DNA from: Burkholderiaceae bacterium
Lineage (GTDB): Bacteria; Pseudomonadota; Gammaproteobacteria; Burkholderiales; Burkholderiaceae_E
Direction of reading: 5' to 3'
Length of the DNA: 64,000 nt
Assembly (NCBI GenBank): GCA_023954135.1
Contig: JAMLIN010000017.1
Location: 1 to 64,000 of the forward strand
The notes under the pieces were generated by a model. That model was not told where the DNA came from. It saw only the letters and a program-made list of their open reading frames with translations, and made no database searches. How positions within the stretch are numbered: position 1 is the stretch's first letter; the number at the start of each line of letters is the position of its first letter. Below, in pieces: positions 25,941 to 34,600 of the stretch. A program made the translations under genes and the position numbers.

Positions 25941-27728
25941 TCAGAACAGTTCGGCGTCGAGCGCCAGCAGGTTGCCGGCCCCCGAACGCGCGGAACGCAT
26001 CAGGGCGGCGGTTTCGGGCATCAGGCGCGCGAAGTAGAAGCGCGCCACATGCAGCTTGGCCTCGTAGAAGCGATCGCCGGAATCCTGCTTCGCCAGCGCG
26101 ATCTTCGCCATGCGGGCCCAGAAGTAGCCGAGCACGAGGTGACCGATGACGCGCAGGTAGTCGGTCGATGCGGCGCCCGCCTCGTCCGGGTTCTGCATTG
26201 CCTTCATGCCGATCTCCATCGTGAACTTCTCGACCTTGCCGGCGAGATCGGCGAGCGGATCGATGAACTCGGCCATGTCCTCGTTCGTGCCCTCCGCCTC
26301 GATCAGCTCGCGCACCTGCTGGCCGAAGCGGCGCAGCTTCGCGCCGGCATCGCCGAGCACCTTGCGGCCGATCAGGTCGAGCGCCTGCACTCCGTTGGTG
26401 CCTTCGTAGATCATGTTGATGCGGGCATCGCGCACATACTGCTCCATCCCCCATTCACGGATGTAGCCGTGCCCGCCGAAGACCTGCTGGGCGAGCGTCG
26501 CCGCCTGGTAGCCGTTGTCGGTGAGGAAGGCCTTGACCACCGGGGTGAGCAGCGCGAGGGTGTCCCCGGCCTCGCTGCGCCGGTCCTCGTCGGGATGGCC
26601 GTGCGCGATGTCGGCCTGCAGCGCGAGCCACAGGGCGAAGGCCCGGGAACCTTCGATCCAGGCACGCTGGGTGAGCAGCATGCGTCGCACGTCCGGGTGG
26701 ACGATGATCGGGTCGGCCGGCTTGTCGGGCTCCTTCGGCCCGGACAGCGAGCGCATCTGCAGGCGATCCTTCGCATAGGCGGCCGCGTTCTGGTAGGCGA
26801 CCTCCATCAGGCCGAGCGACTGCATCCCGACGCCGATGCGCGCCGCGTTCATCATCACGAACATCGCGTTCAGGCCGCGGTTGGGCTCGCCCACGAGCGT
26901 GCCGACGGCGTTCTCGAAGGTCATCTCGCAGGTGGCGTTGCCGTGGATGCCCATCTTCTCCTCGATGCGGGCGCACTTCGCGCCGTTGCGCTCGCCGGGC
27001 CTGCCGTCGGCGTCGGGCAGGAACTTCGGCACGATGAAGAGCGAAATCCCCCTGGAGCCTTCCGGCGCATCGGGCAGGCGCGCGAGCACCAGATGAACGA
27101 TGTTCTCGGCGAGATCGTGCTCGCCCGATGAGATGAATATCTTGGTGCCGGTGATCCGGTAGGTACCATCGGCCTGGGGCTCGGCGCGGCTGCGCAGGAT
27201 CCCGAGGTCGGTGCCGCAATGCGGCTCGGTCAGGCACATCGTGCCGGTCCATTCCCCCGACACCAGCTTCGGCAGGTAGGCGGCCTTCTGCTCGTCGGTG
27301 CCATGGGCGAGAAGCGCCTCGTAGGCGCCGTGGGTCAGGCCCGGATACATCGTCCAGGCCTGGTTGGCCGAGTTGAGCATCTCCTGCAGCGCGAGCCCTG
27401 CTACCGAAGGCATGCCCTGGCCGCCGAACTCCGGCTCGCAGGTCAGGGTCGGCCAGCCGGCCTCGCGGAACTGGTCCCAGGCCGCCTTGAAGCCGGCCGG
27501 GGTGCGCACGATACCGTCGCCTTCGTAGCGGCAGCCTTCCTCGTCGCCGCTGCGGTTGAGCGGAAACAGGACCTCGCTGCAGAACTTGCCGCCCTCCTCG
27601 AGGATCTGGTCGATGAGCTCGCGGTTGACTTCGGCGTGCGCTGGCAATTGCGCGAGCTCGTTCTCGACGTCGAGGAGTTCGTGCAGGACGAACTGCATGT
27701 CGCGCAGGGGAGCTTGGAACTGGGGCAT
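25941..27728 (-). CDS. Acyl-CoA dehydrogenase with C-terminal extension (FadE-like)
   Basis: A 595-residue flavoprotein that introduces the 2,3-double bond into acyl-CoA. Visible are the FAD region CLTEPHCGTDLG, ITGTKIFISSGEHDL, the catalytic base in ARINMIYEGTNGVQALDLIG and the extra C-terminal domain (about 460-595) found in the long ACAD subfamily of Proteobacteria. GGAGA precedes ATG 27728. It is the second gene of the operon, 42 bp after tetR. Substrate is probably a medium or long chain acyl-CoA; the sequence does not define the length. Confidence 0.92.
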   Translation of the reverse strand: MPQFQAPLRDMQFVLHELLDVENELAQLPAHAEVNRELIDQILEEGGKFCSEVLFPLNRSGDEEGCRYEGDGIVRTPAGFKAAWDQFREAGWPTLTCEPEFGGQGMPSVAGLALQEMLNSANQAWTMYPGLTHGAYEALLAHGTDEQKAAYLPKLVSGEWTGTMCLTEPHCGTDLGILRSRAEPQADGTYRITGTKIFISSGEHDLAENIVHLVLARLPDAPEGSRGISLFIVPKFLPDADGRPGERNGAKCARIEEKMGIHGNATCEMTFENAVGTLVGEPNRGLNAMFVMMNAARIGVGMQSLGLMEVAYQNAAAYAKDRLQMRSLSGPKEPDKPADPIIVHPDVRRMLLTQRAWIEGSRAFALWLALQADIAHGHPDEDRRSEAGDTLALLTPVVKAFLTDNGYQAATLAQQVFGGHGYIREWGMEQYVRDARINMIYEGTNGVQALDLIGRKVLGDAGAKLRRFGQQVRELIEAEGTNEDMAEFIDPLADLAGKVEKFTMEIGMKAMQNPDEAGAASTDYLRVIGHLVLGYFWARMAKIALAKQDSGDRFYEAKLHVARFYFARLMPETAALMRSARSGAGNLLALDAELF

Positions 27729-27770
27729 GTCGTCTCCGTGGATCCGGGGTTCTGGTGCAGCCGTGCCGGT

Positions 27771-28436
27771 TCAGGCGGCACTGCGATCGGTGGCTAGGGA
27801 ATCGGTGGTCGATGCGGCGGGGCGCGGCTCGCCGCGACGCGAATCGATGGCCCGGGCGATGGCGAGGCGAGCCCGCTCGCCGGCCGACGGGCTGGCGAGC
27901 AGGCGGGAATCGTGGTGAAGCACGAGGATGACGCCGTAGATGTCGAAGATCATCTCCGAGACATCGGTATCGGCGCGCAACTCGCCCGTCTCGATGGCGA
28001 GCCGGATCGCCCGCGACAGGGCGTCCTTCCATGACCGGATCATGGCGACGAGCTCCTCGCGCACCGCTCCGGGACGGTCGTCGTATTCGGCGGCCCCCGA
28101 GATCCAGAGGCAGCCGTTCTCGGCCTCGCGAGTCGACTTCTCGATCCAGCGCCCGAGCATGGCCGAGAGCCGGGGCAGGCCCCGCGGCGCATCGAGGCTG
28201 GCGGCGAGGACATCCTCGGCGAAGCGTCGCTCGTATTCCTTCAGCACTGCGATCTGGAGATCCTCCCGCGAGCCGAAGTGGGCGAAGACGCCGCTCTTGG
28301 ACATGCGCATGCGCTCGGCGAGCGACCCGATGGTGAGGCCTTCGAGGCCATGGCGCGCGGCCTGGTCGAGCGCGGCGTCGATGATGGCCGCGCGGGTCTG
28401 CTCTCCCTTGCGCACCCGCTGCTCGGGCCTGGGCAT
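27771..28436 (-). CDS. TetR-family regulator of the beta-oxidation operon
   Basis: A 221-residue repressor starting at ATG 28436 with GGAGAG upstream. The helix-turn-helix (about 12-60) reads RAAIIDAALDQAARHGLEGL, then TIGSLAERMRMSKSGVFAHFGSREDLQIAVL. The ligand-binding part follows TetR_C patterns (WISGAAEYDDRPGAVREELV). Being the first gene of the operon it would autoregulate along with the structural genes; acyl-CoA is the likely inducer by analogy with FadR/PsrA-like TetR regulators. The C-terminus ends in a Ser/Ala-rich tail. Confidence 0.88.
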   Translation of the reverse strand: MPRPEQRVRKGEQTRAAIIDAALDQAARHGLEGLTIGSLAERMRMSKSGVFAHFGSREDLQIAVLKEYERRFAEDVLAASLDAPRGLPRLSAMLGRWIEKSTREAENGCLWISGAAEYDDRPGAVREELVAMIRSWKDALSRAIRLAIETGELRADTDVSEMIFDIYGVILVLHHDSRLLASPSAGERARLAIARAIDSRRGEPRPAASTTDSLATDRSAA

Positions 28437-28460
28437 CCGGAACTCTCCATGGGATAAAAC

Positions 28461-28487
28461 GAACGATCGTGCTAATCGAACGGTCGT
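28461..28487. promoter_or_regulatory. Candidate TetR operator, two direct half-copies
   Basis: GAACGATCGTGCTAATC is followed 17 bp later by GAACGGTCGTACTAT. Each copy contains a palindrome, ACGATCGT (28463-28470) perfect and ACGGTCGT (28480-28487) with one mismatch. The site is 25 bp upstream of the tetR start codon, where an autoregulatory operator is expected. Confidence 0.5.
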
Positions 28488-28638
28488 ACTATTTACGAAC
28501 TCGCGATCGATGTCAACCCTTTCCGGGCCAGGGAAAACACGCAAATCGCGCGCAATCCGCCGGGCCGAAGCCGGGCAGGCTCGCACGCCCGGAAGGACCG
28601 CGAATCCGCGAGCAGGCCTGGATGGCCAGTCGCAGGCT

Positions 28639-29556
28639 CTAGAAGCGCATCAGCGGCAGGTCGGGATCGGCGGGCGCGATCACCGGCTCCTGGTCGGGGC
28701 GCCGGTGACTGCCGCTTGCGGTGGGCGAGGGCATGGGCCGGGAATCGACCGGAGCGGCTGCCGGCATGCCGGGCGACGCGGCGTTCGCCGCGGCGGCGGC
28801 GCCGTCGGCTTGCGTCGGTACATCGAACCCGTGGGGGAGATCGGCCGCCACGACCAGCGAAGGATTGAGCTCGGTCAGGCGGACGGCGGTCTCCTCGCCG
28901 AAGCGCTGGGCAAGAACGTCGCGCGCGGCCCGCATCATCGGCGCACGGGCGCTCGCATCGGTTGCGCCGCTCGCGAGCACCGTGACCCGGCCGGCCTCGA
29001 TCAGGCGAAACGCGGTATCGCGCACCTGGGTGCCGTACCAGCCGAGCACCGAGCCGGCGTCGACCTGGATCAGGCAGCCGTCGCAGAGGAACAGCTCGAG
29101 GGCGGCAGGCGAACGCACCACGCCCGGGTTGCGCTCGGGGTGGGCAAGCATCGGCAGCACACCACGTGCGGCCATCTCCTGAACGGCGGTGATCGCGCCG
29201 ATCGGGATGAACTCCTCCGCCCAGCGCAGGAGCACGACGCGGCGCCCCTCCCACTCGCCGACGAAGGGAACCTCGCGGCGATCGAGGGCGCCGATGACGC
29301 CCGGCCCATGGACGAGCTCGGCGCCGAGCCGCAATCGCAGGCGGATCCCGCGGCGCTCCATGAGCTGGACGAACGCCGCGAACTTCTTCTCGAGCTCGAC
29401 GCGCAGGACCGGTGCACGCCCGGGGTCGAGGGTCGGTGTCAGCACCACCAGCCGTACGCCATCGGCTTCGGCCCTGCGCAGCATCAGCAGGGCCTCGTCG
29501 AGGCTGTCGGGGCCGTCGTCCACCCAGGGAAGATAGTGTCCGTGAAGATCGATCAC
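28639..29556 (-). CDS. CpsB/CapC-type PHP tyrosine phosphatase homologue with lost metal ligands
   Basis: A 305-residue PHP-domain protein with GTG start at 29556 and AAGGA upstream. The N-terminus IDLHGHYLPWVDDGP keeps His5 and His7, GAELVHG keeps a Glu, and LAHPERN keeps the later His. The conserved His of the TPHH/TSHRR motif is replaced (LTPTLDP, positions 39-45), the IEF/LIE glutamate is not seen, and the ASDxHN aspartate and histidine are replaced by ASGATD. CpsB enzymes use three metal ions bound by these residues to dephosphorylate capsule tyrosine kinases. The protein may be inactive, altered or regulatory. It also has a 70-residue Pro/Ala-rich tail. Confidence 0.7.
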   Translation of the reverse strand: MIDLHGHYLPWVDDGPDSLDEALLMLRRAEADGVRLVVLTPTLDPGRAPVLRVELEKKFAAFVQLMERRGIRLRLRLGAELVHGPGVIGALDRREVPFVGEWEGRRVVLLRWAEEFIPIGAITAVQEMAARGVLPMLAHPERNPGVVRSPAALELFLCDGCLIQVDAGSVLGWYGTQVRDTAFRLIEAGRVTVLASGATDASARAPMMRAARDVLAQRFGEETAVRLTELNPSLVVAADLPHGFDVPTQADGAAAAANAASPGMPAAAPVDSRPMPSPTASGSHRRPDQEPVIAPADPDLPLMRF

Positions 29557-29635
29557 ATCCAGTCCTTGCTCCTCCGGCGCTTCATACGGCTTCGTATCGG
29601 GCCGGTTGGGGGGCCACGGCTCACGACGGCAGCGA

Positions 29636-29721
29636 CCGGAAGGACGATTCTTCCGGCATCGCCCTGCTCCCGCAAGCCGTGCGTTTGCAATTCACAACGC
29701 AGCCGGAAGCAAGCTTCCGGC
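29636..29721. repeat. Two related hairpins in the 220-bp gap before cpsB
   Basis: CCGGAAG (29636-29642) pairs with CTTCCGG (29650-29656), and GCCGGAAGC (29702-29710) pairs with GCTTCCGGC (29713-29721). Both share the CCGGAAG core. The gap 29557-29776 otherwise holds only a doubtful 75-codon minus-strand frame (29553-29780) that joins both neighbours by GTGA overlaps but has low-complexity, non-protein-like sequence, so I do not call it a gene. Confidence 0.6.
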
Positions 29722-29776
29722 CCGGGGCGCGACGCCGTGCCGAGTCGAAAGTCCGGGGACGGAGGCGTCCGATCGT

Positions 29777-30742
29777 TCACGACCCGCGAGGCTCGGGCTG
29801 TGCACCTACGATCCAGCCTTCGAGCGGATCGATCGCGGCCGGCAGGCCGAAGCCGGTCGAACGCCGTTGCCAGGCCCAGCCGGCGGCGCTCAGGCAGAGG
29901 GCCGCATCGAGCGCATCGGCCGATGGCTCGGCAACCATGGCACGGGCCTGGTCATCGTCCATCTCGACGGCCACCCCCAGCCGCAGGCCCCCCTCGCGCA
30001 GGGCGTCGACGAGACGACACCGGACGGCCTCGTGCGCAGGAACCTGCCGCGAACGCTCGTCGCTCTTGTACGAGAGCCGGCCGAAGCTGCGGGCGAGCAG
30101 GCCGGGGTAGCCCTCGAGCGCGACTCGCGACGGATCGCCATGCGCCAGTCCGGGGATATCGACCCCGGCGGCGAGCAGGCGCGGCACGGCGGTCTCGTAC
30201 ATCCAGGCCACCGGCGGATTGACCCATTTCATCGAGGGGCTCGAACCGGCCGGCCCGTCCGTTGCCCGATGGGCGAACTTCCGGCCTGCCGGCCGGGCAT
30301 TGCAGTAGGCGGCGAAGCGTTCGCGCAACGCCGGACGGCCCATGGCGGCGACGATGCCCGCAACCCGGGCGAAGTCCTCCGGCCAGCCCTGGGCGAGGAT
30401 GAATTCGCGCGGCAGCCCGAAGGGCAGGTCGAACACACTCAGCCACGGGCCGGGTCGCGCAAGGAAGGCATCGAAGCCGGCGAGGTCGGCGATCCGCTCG
30501 ATCCGCGCAAGACGCACGCCGCCACGGCAGGGCCGGCCGACGGCTACCACGATCTGCTTGCGCGACGACGGCGCGGAGGTGAAGTCGACGCCATGGAGCA
30601 GCGCCGACCCGAGCGCATCACCCCGGCGCGGCGATGCGCTGCCCGGGGCGCCACGGGCAGCCACCGTCCCCTTCGCTCCGCCTCCGGCAGCGAGCCTGGA
30701 TCCCGGCCCGGACCCACCGGGCAGCGCTGCGGGCGGTGTCAC
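29777..30742 (-). CDS. DUF429 family protein (predicted RNase H-like fold)
   Basis: A protein whose recognisable core begins HGVDFTSAPSSRKQIVVAVG and continues with LSVFDLPFGLPREFILAQGW, ALEGYPGLLARSFG and DALDAALCLSAAGWAW, matching DUF429. Family members are predicted RNase H-like nucleases of unproven role. The GTG at 30742 overlaps the stop of the upstream gene by four bases and gives 321 residues with about 48 extra Gly/Ala-rich residues; a non-ATG start closer to HGVDF is possible, since no in-frame ATG exists there. I rate the family call above the start. Confidence 0.7.
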   Translation of the reverse strand: MTPPAALPGGSGPGSRLAAGGGAKGTVAARGAPGSASPRRGDALGSALLHGVDFTSAPSSRKQIVVAVGRPCRGGVRLARIERIADLAGFDAFLARPGPWLSVFDLPFGLPREFILAQGWPEDFARVAGIVAAMGRPALRERFAAYCNARPAGRKFAHRATDGPAGSSPSMKWVNPPVAWMYETAVPRLLAAGVDIPGLAHGDPSRVALEGYPGLLARSFGRLSYKSDERSRQVPAHEAVRCRLVDALREGGLRLGVAVEMDDDQARAMVAEPSADALDAALCLSAAGWAWQRRSTGFGLPAAIDPLEGWIVGAQPEPRGS

Positions 30743-31581
30743 GGGCCGAGAACCACGTCGGTGTAGACGTAGTGCTGGGCGACGTCCTGGCCGCGATGCC
30801 CGGTCAGGAGATAGACGCCGCTGCTGGCGATCCATGCGTAGGCAAGATGCCCCCCGCGAACGTCCGTCGCGGCGCTGCGCCGGCAGTCGACGCGCAGCAT
30901 CTCTCCGGGCAGTTCCGGATGCAGGCGGTTCGCCGGCTCGAACGCGGTGCCGGCCCGGCATGCGTAGCGCACCTCGGCGGCCAGGGGTACGCGGCCGATG
31001 GCGCCTTCGCCAGCCGGGATGGTACGGGTCTGCAGGACGATGCCGAATTCCGCGCCGGGGAGCGGCGCGCAGGGTTGGCCTTCGACCTGCAGGCCGGTGG
31101 CCCTCATGCGGGTGGTAGCCTCCAGGCGAGCCGCGTCGGTGAAGTGGACATCGTCGGAACGGGCCGGATCTCCCGGCAGGTAGGCCCGATCGGCCAGCGC
31201 GGTGTCGAGCCGCAGCGACACCAGTCCGCACAGGCCGATCGAGCGGCTCATGCCGAATACGCCCGCCCCCTGGCTGCCGGTGACCGAAACCAGCGAACCG
31301 TCGGGCAGCCAGGCCTGGCGGCCGAGGACATCGACCCGCCCCTCGGGGCCGGCTCCCAGGGTCTGGATCCGCAGGGCATAGGCATGCAGCATGCGTTCCG
31401 GCGGGGCTGAGGCCGAGGCCGATGCGGCGAGCTCGCGCACCGGAGAGTCGAGCCCGAAGCCGACCGACGGGCCTGGCAGCGGCATCGCGGCGCAGGCGGC
31501 CAGACCGGCGCACGACGCGAGGCCGGCGTACCGGATGAAGGTCGACGGACCAGGCGGGCTGCGGCGGCGGGGATCGCGCAT
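30739..31581 (-). CDS. Predicted lipoprotein of unknown function
   Basis: A 280-residue protein with strong ribosome-binding site GGAGGAGAAGGA before ATG 31581. The N-terminal hydrophobic segment ends in the lipobox LAAC (GLASCAGLAACAAMPL), so the protein is likely lipid-anchored, outer-membrane or periplasmic. The remainder contains several Cys residues and short beta-rich stretches, for example SIGLCGLVSLRLDTAL and EVRYACRAGTAFEP. I recognise no family. It overlaps the DUF429 gene by four bases and follows the AsmA-like gene by 80 bp. Confidence 0.65.
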   Translation of the reverse strand: MRDPRRRSPPGPSTFIRYAGLASCAGLAACAAMPLPGPSVGFGLDSPVRELAASASASAPPERMLHAYALRIQTLGAGPEGRVDVLGRQAWLPDGSLVSVTGSQGAGVFGMSRSIGLCGLVSLRLDTALADRAYLPGDPARSDDVHFTDAARLEATTRMRATGLQVEGQPCAPLPGAEFGIVLQTRTIPAGEGAIGRVPLAAEVRYACRAGTAFEPANRLHPELPGEMLRVDCRRSAATDVRGGHLAYAWIASSGVYLLTGHRGQDVAQHYVYTDVVLGP

Positions 31582-31661
31582 TCCTTCTCCTCCTGTGGCG
31601 GCCAATCTAGCATCGCAACGACGCTTGCGGTCGCGGCGAGCCAGACTGTCCGGACTAGGCC

Positions 31662-34600
31662 TCACGGGCCTCCCTGGAGCTCGAAGCCGCCCGGATCGAG
31701 GGGCGGCCAGAACGATGGCGATCCCTCTGCCGCCTCCTCCGCCGGATCCGCCCCCTGCGGATCCGCCCGCCCGGCGAACGGGGATTCCCCGCAGACGTCA
31801 GCGCCATCGTCCGGGGAACGGGCGCCGGCCAGCTTCATCACCGGCACCCAGACGACCGAGCCGAGCAGGCGCAGGCCGGTCATGAAAACGTCCCCGGCGC
31901 GCGGCCCGATCGTGTAGTCGTCGAAGCCGCCCCCGACCTCGATGGGCGTCGCGAGGCTGAAGAACGCGGCGCGCTTGGGCCAGGGGTCGAAGCGCAGCGC
32001 CAGGCTGGCGTCGTTGAAGTCGACCTCGCCCTTGCCGAGCACCCGCACCCGGGTGGTATCGATCAGCATCCGTCGCGCCTGGAGCACCCCGTCGGCAAGC
32101 TCGAACTCCCCGATCGCGCAGTTGACCGTCGTTCCGCCCTGCGCATCGAGCCGATCGACCAGCGCGACGAACAGGTTGCCCGCCCAGAGATCGAAGACAT
32201 CGGCGCGCATGCGCTGCGGACGAAGCAGGAAGCGCAACGACCCGTCCCCGTGGCGCATCGCCTGCGACAGGGCCGGGGTCAGGGCGCGGATCTCGAGCCG
32301 CGCATTGATCTCGCCCGCCATGTCGGTATCGGAGTCGACGCCATGCGCGAGCAGGCCGTAGTCGACGCGTTCGAGCATCAGCTCGATCGCTGCCTCGACC
32401 GCGCCCGACGCGAGCGGCGCATAGTCGAGAACGAGCCGGGCCCTGCCCTCGCCGATCGCGGCCTCCACGGGGTCGAAGCGGGCCCGACCGTCGGCGACCG
32501 ACAGGCGAAGGCGGGCATCGCCGAGCTGGATGTCCCCCGCCCGCAGCGACTCGATCACGACGTCGACGTCCGCGCCGAGCCGCGCGAGCGTACCGGCGCC
32601 GAGCAGTTGCTGCAGATCGTCGCCCGCCTTCGCGGCCTGCTCGCCGACTTCGGCGAGCGTCGCGCCCGGCCCCGACGCCGCCGCCGGCACCCGGCCGTCG
32701 CCGGCTCGCGCCGCGAAGGGCGACCATTCGGTATCGGTGAAATCGATCACGTCCAGCATCGGCACATCGAGACGAAGCGTGAGCCGGGGCGGCGAACGGG
32801 AAGTGTCCAGCCCGACGTTGCCGACCGCGTTCGAGCCGCCGACCGAGACGCGTGCATCCTCGACCCGATAGCCCGATCCGTCGATGACGACGTCGCCCGC
32901 GAGAGCGTACGGCCCCCAGCCGGGAAGATCGACGCCGGTCAGCGCCGACCAGCCATCGAGACGCTCGCCGGCGAGATCGACCGCCAATCGCAGGCCTGCG
33001 CCCAGCGGCCTCTCGACATCGCCCGACAGCGAGATGCGCGCCCCCCCGAGCGCGGCATGGACCGCAACCGGGATGCGCCGACCGGCATCGACCAGCTCGC
33101 GCAGGCTGGCGACCTGCAGCGCGACGGCCACCGGATCCGGGCCGGCCCGGCCTGACACCGCAACGCGCAAGGGCTCGCCCGGCGCCGCCACCATGCTGCC
33201 CGTCGCCAGGTCGAAGCCGGCGGCTCCGCCGGTGCCCGGGTCGCGCAGTCGGACCCGCCCGCCCGCGATCTCGGCGGTCATCGTCGAGGCGTCGAGCAGG
33301 TCGCCCAGCCGGCTGCCGCGCGCGGCCAGGTACAGGCCCAGGGAATCGAAGACGGCGTCGATGCGCTCGCCGAACCCGAGCCGGCGCAACAGGCCGCCCG
33401 CATCCACGTCGCTGCCGGCGAGCCACCAGTTCACCGCCGGAACCTCGCCGCGCAGGTCGACCTCGAGCGCCCCGGCAAGGGGCACGCCCAGCGCCGTCAG
33501 CGAGAGCGGCGAGGCGCTCATGTAGCCTTCCCGGATGCTGCTGGCGAAGTGCAGGTCGCGAAGCGACAGCGCGCTGCGGCTGAGCTCCCCGATTCGCAGC
33601 TCGAGATCGAGATCGGTGAGATCCAGGCGGGCCGGCAGGATGGGGATATCCAGCGACAGCCCGCCGGTATCCTCCGATGCGCGGGCGAACAGCCGGCCGA
33701 TCTCGTCGATGTCGATCAGCGGCGTCTCGAGCCGGACCGTCAGGGTGTCGTCGTCCCCCTCCCGATACGACACCGCGCCGCTCAGGCGATGCCGGCCCAG
33801 CGACGCCTGCAGCGGCTCGATCCGCCAGCGCTCCCGGATGCCGCGCAGCCGCGCCTTCAATGCCAGCGGCATCGCTGCGGCGAACTCGGCGCCGAGCCAG
33901 CGGGCCAGGTCGCGGGCATCGCCGCCATCGAGCTGCAGCGTCAGATCGGCCGCATCGCGGGCGGCGCCCGCGACTCCCGCCGCGATCCGCCCATCGAGCG
34001 CAAGACGAAGGCTGCGCGAAGCGGCGTTCAGGGTGAGCGAGGAGGCGCCGCTGCGCACGATCCTGTGCGGCGGATCGGTAGCGAGGCTGAGCTCCACCGG
34101 CTCGTCGAGCAGGCTGCCGTTCGCCTCGACCCGCAGCGGCTCGCCCGCCCCGCCCGACATCGCAAGACTGCCGAGCTCGAAAGCCACCGGACGCTGGCCC
34201 GGCGCATGACCATAGCTGAGCCCTCCCCTTGCCATGACCAGACGCAACTCCGTGGTATCGACGATCTCGCGCATCGACGCGCCGCGGGCAACGAGCCGCA
34301 TCGAGAAGCCGCCGAGGGCGCCGCGCAGATCCTCGATACCGAAGAGCCAGCGCGCCAGGCCACCGAGCGGCGTGTCGGCGGTACCCAGCGCGAGCTCGGC
34401 ATGGATCGTGTCCTGCGCGTCCACCCCGGCATGCAGCTCGCCGCCGAGATCCACCCCCGCGACGTGTGCCCGCAGGGGCGCATCGAGACGACCGTCGGCG
34501 AGCGAGATCTCCGCGCTCGCCGGCCCGACGTCCGCCGGCATCCCGATCCACCGCTCCACCGCGAGCGCGATGCGGGCATCGACGAGATGCAGGCCGCCGA

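Noticed and set aside
29553..29780. A 75-codon gene between the DUF429 and CpsB genes
   Set aside because: Composition is low-complexity and hairpins cross it; only the GTGA overlaps support it, which is not enough to call a gene.
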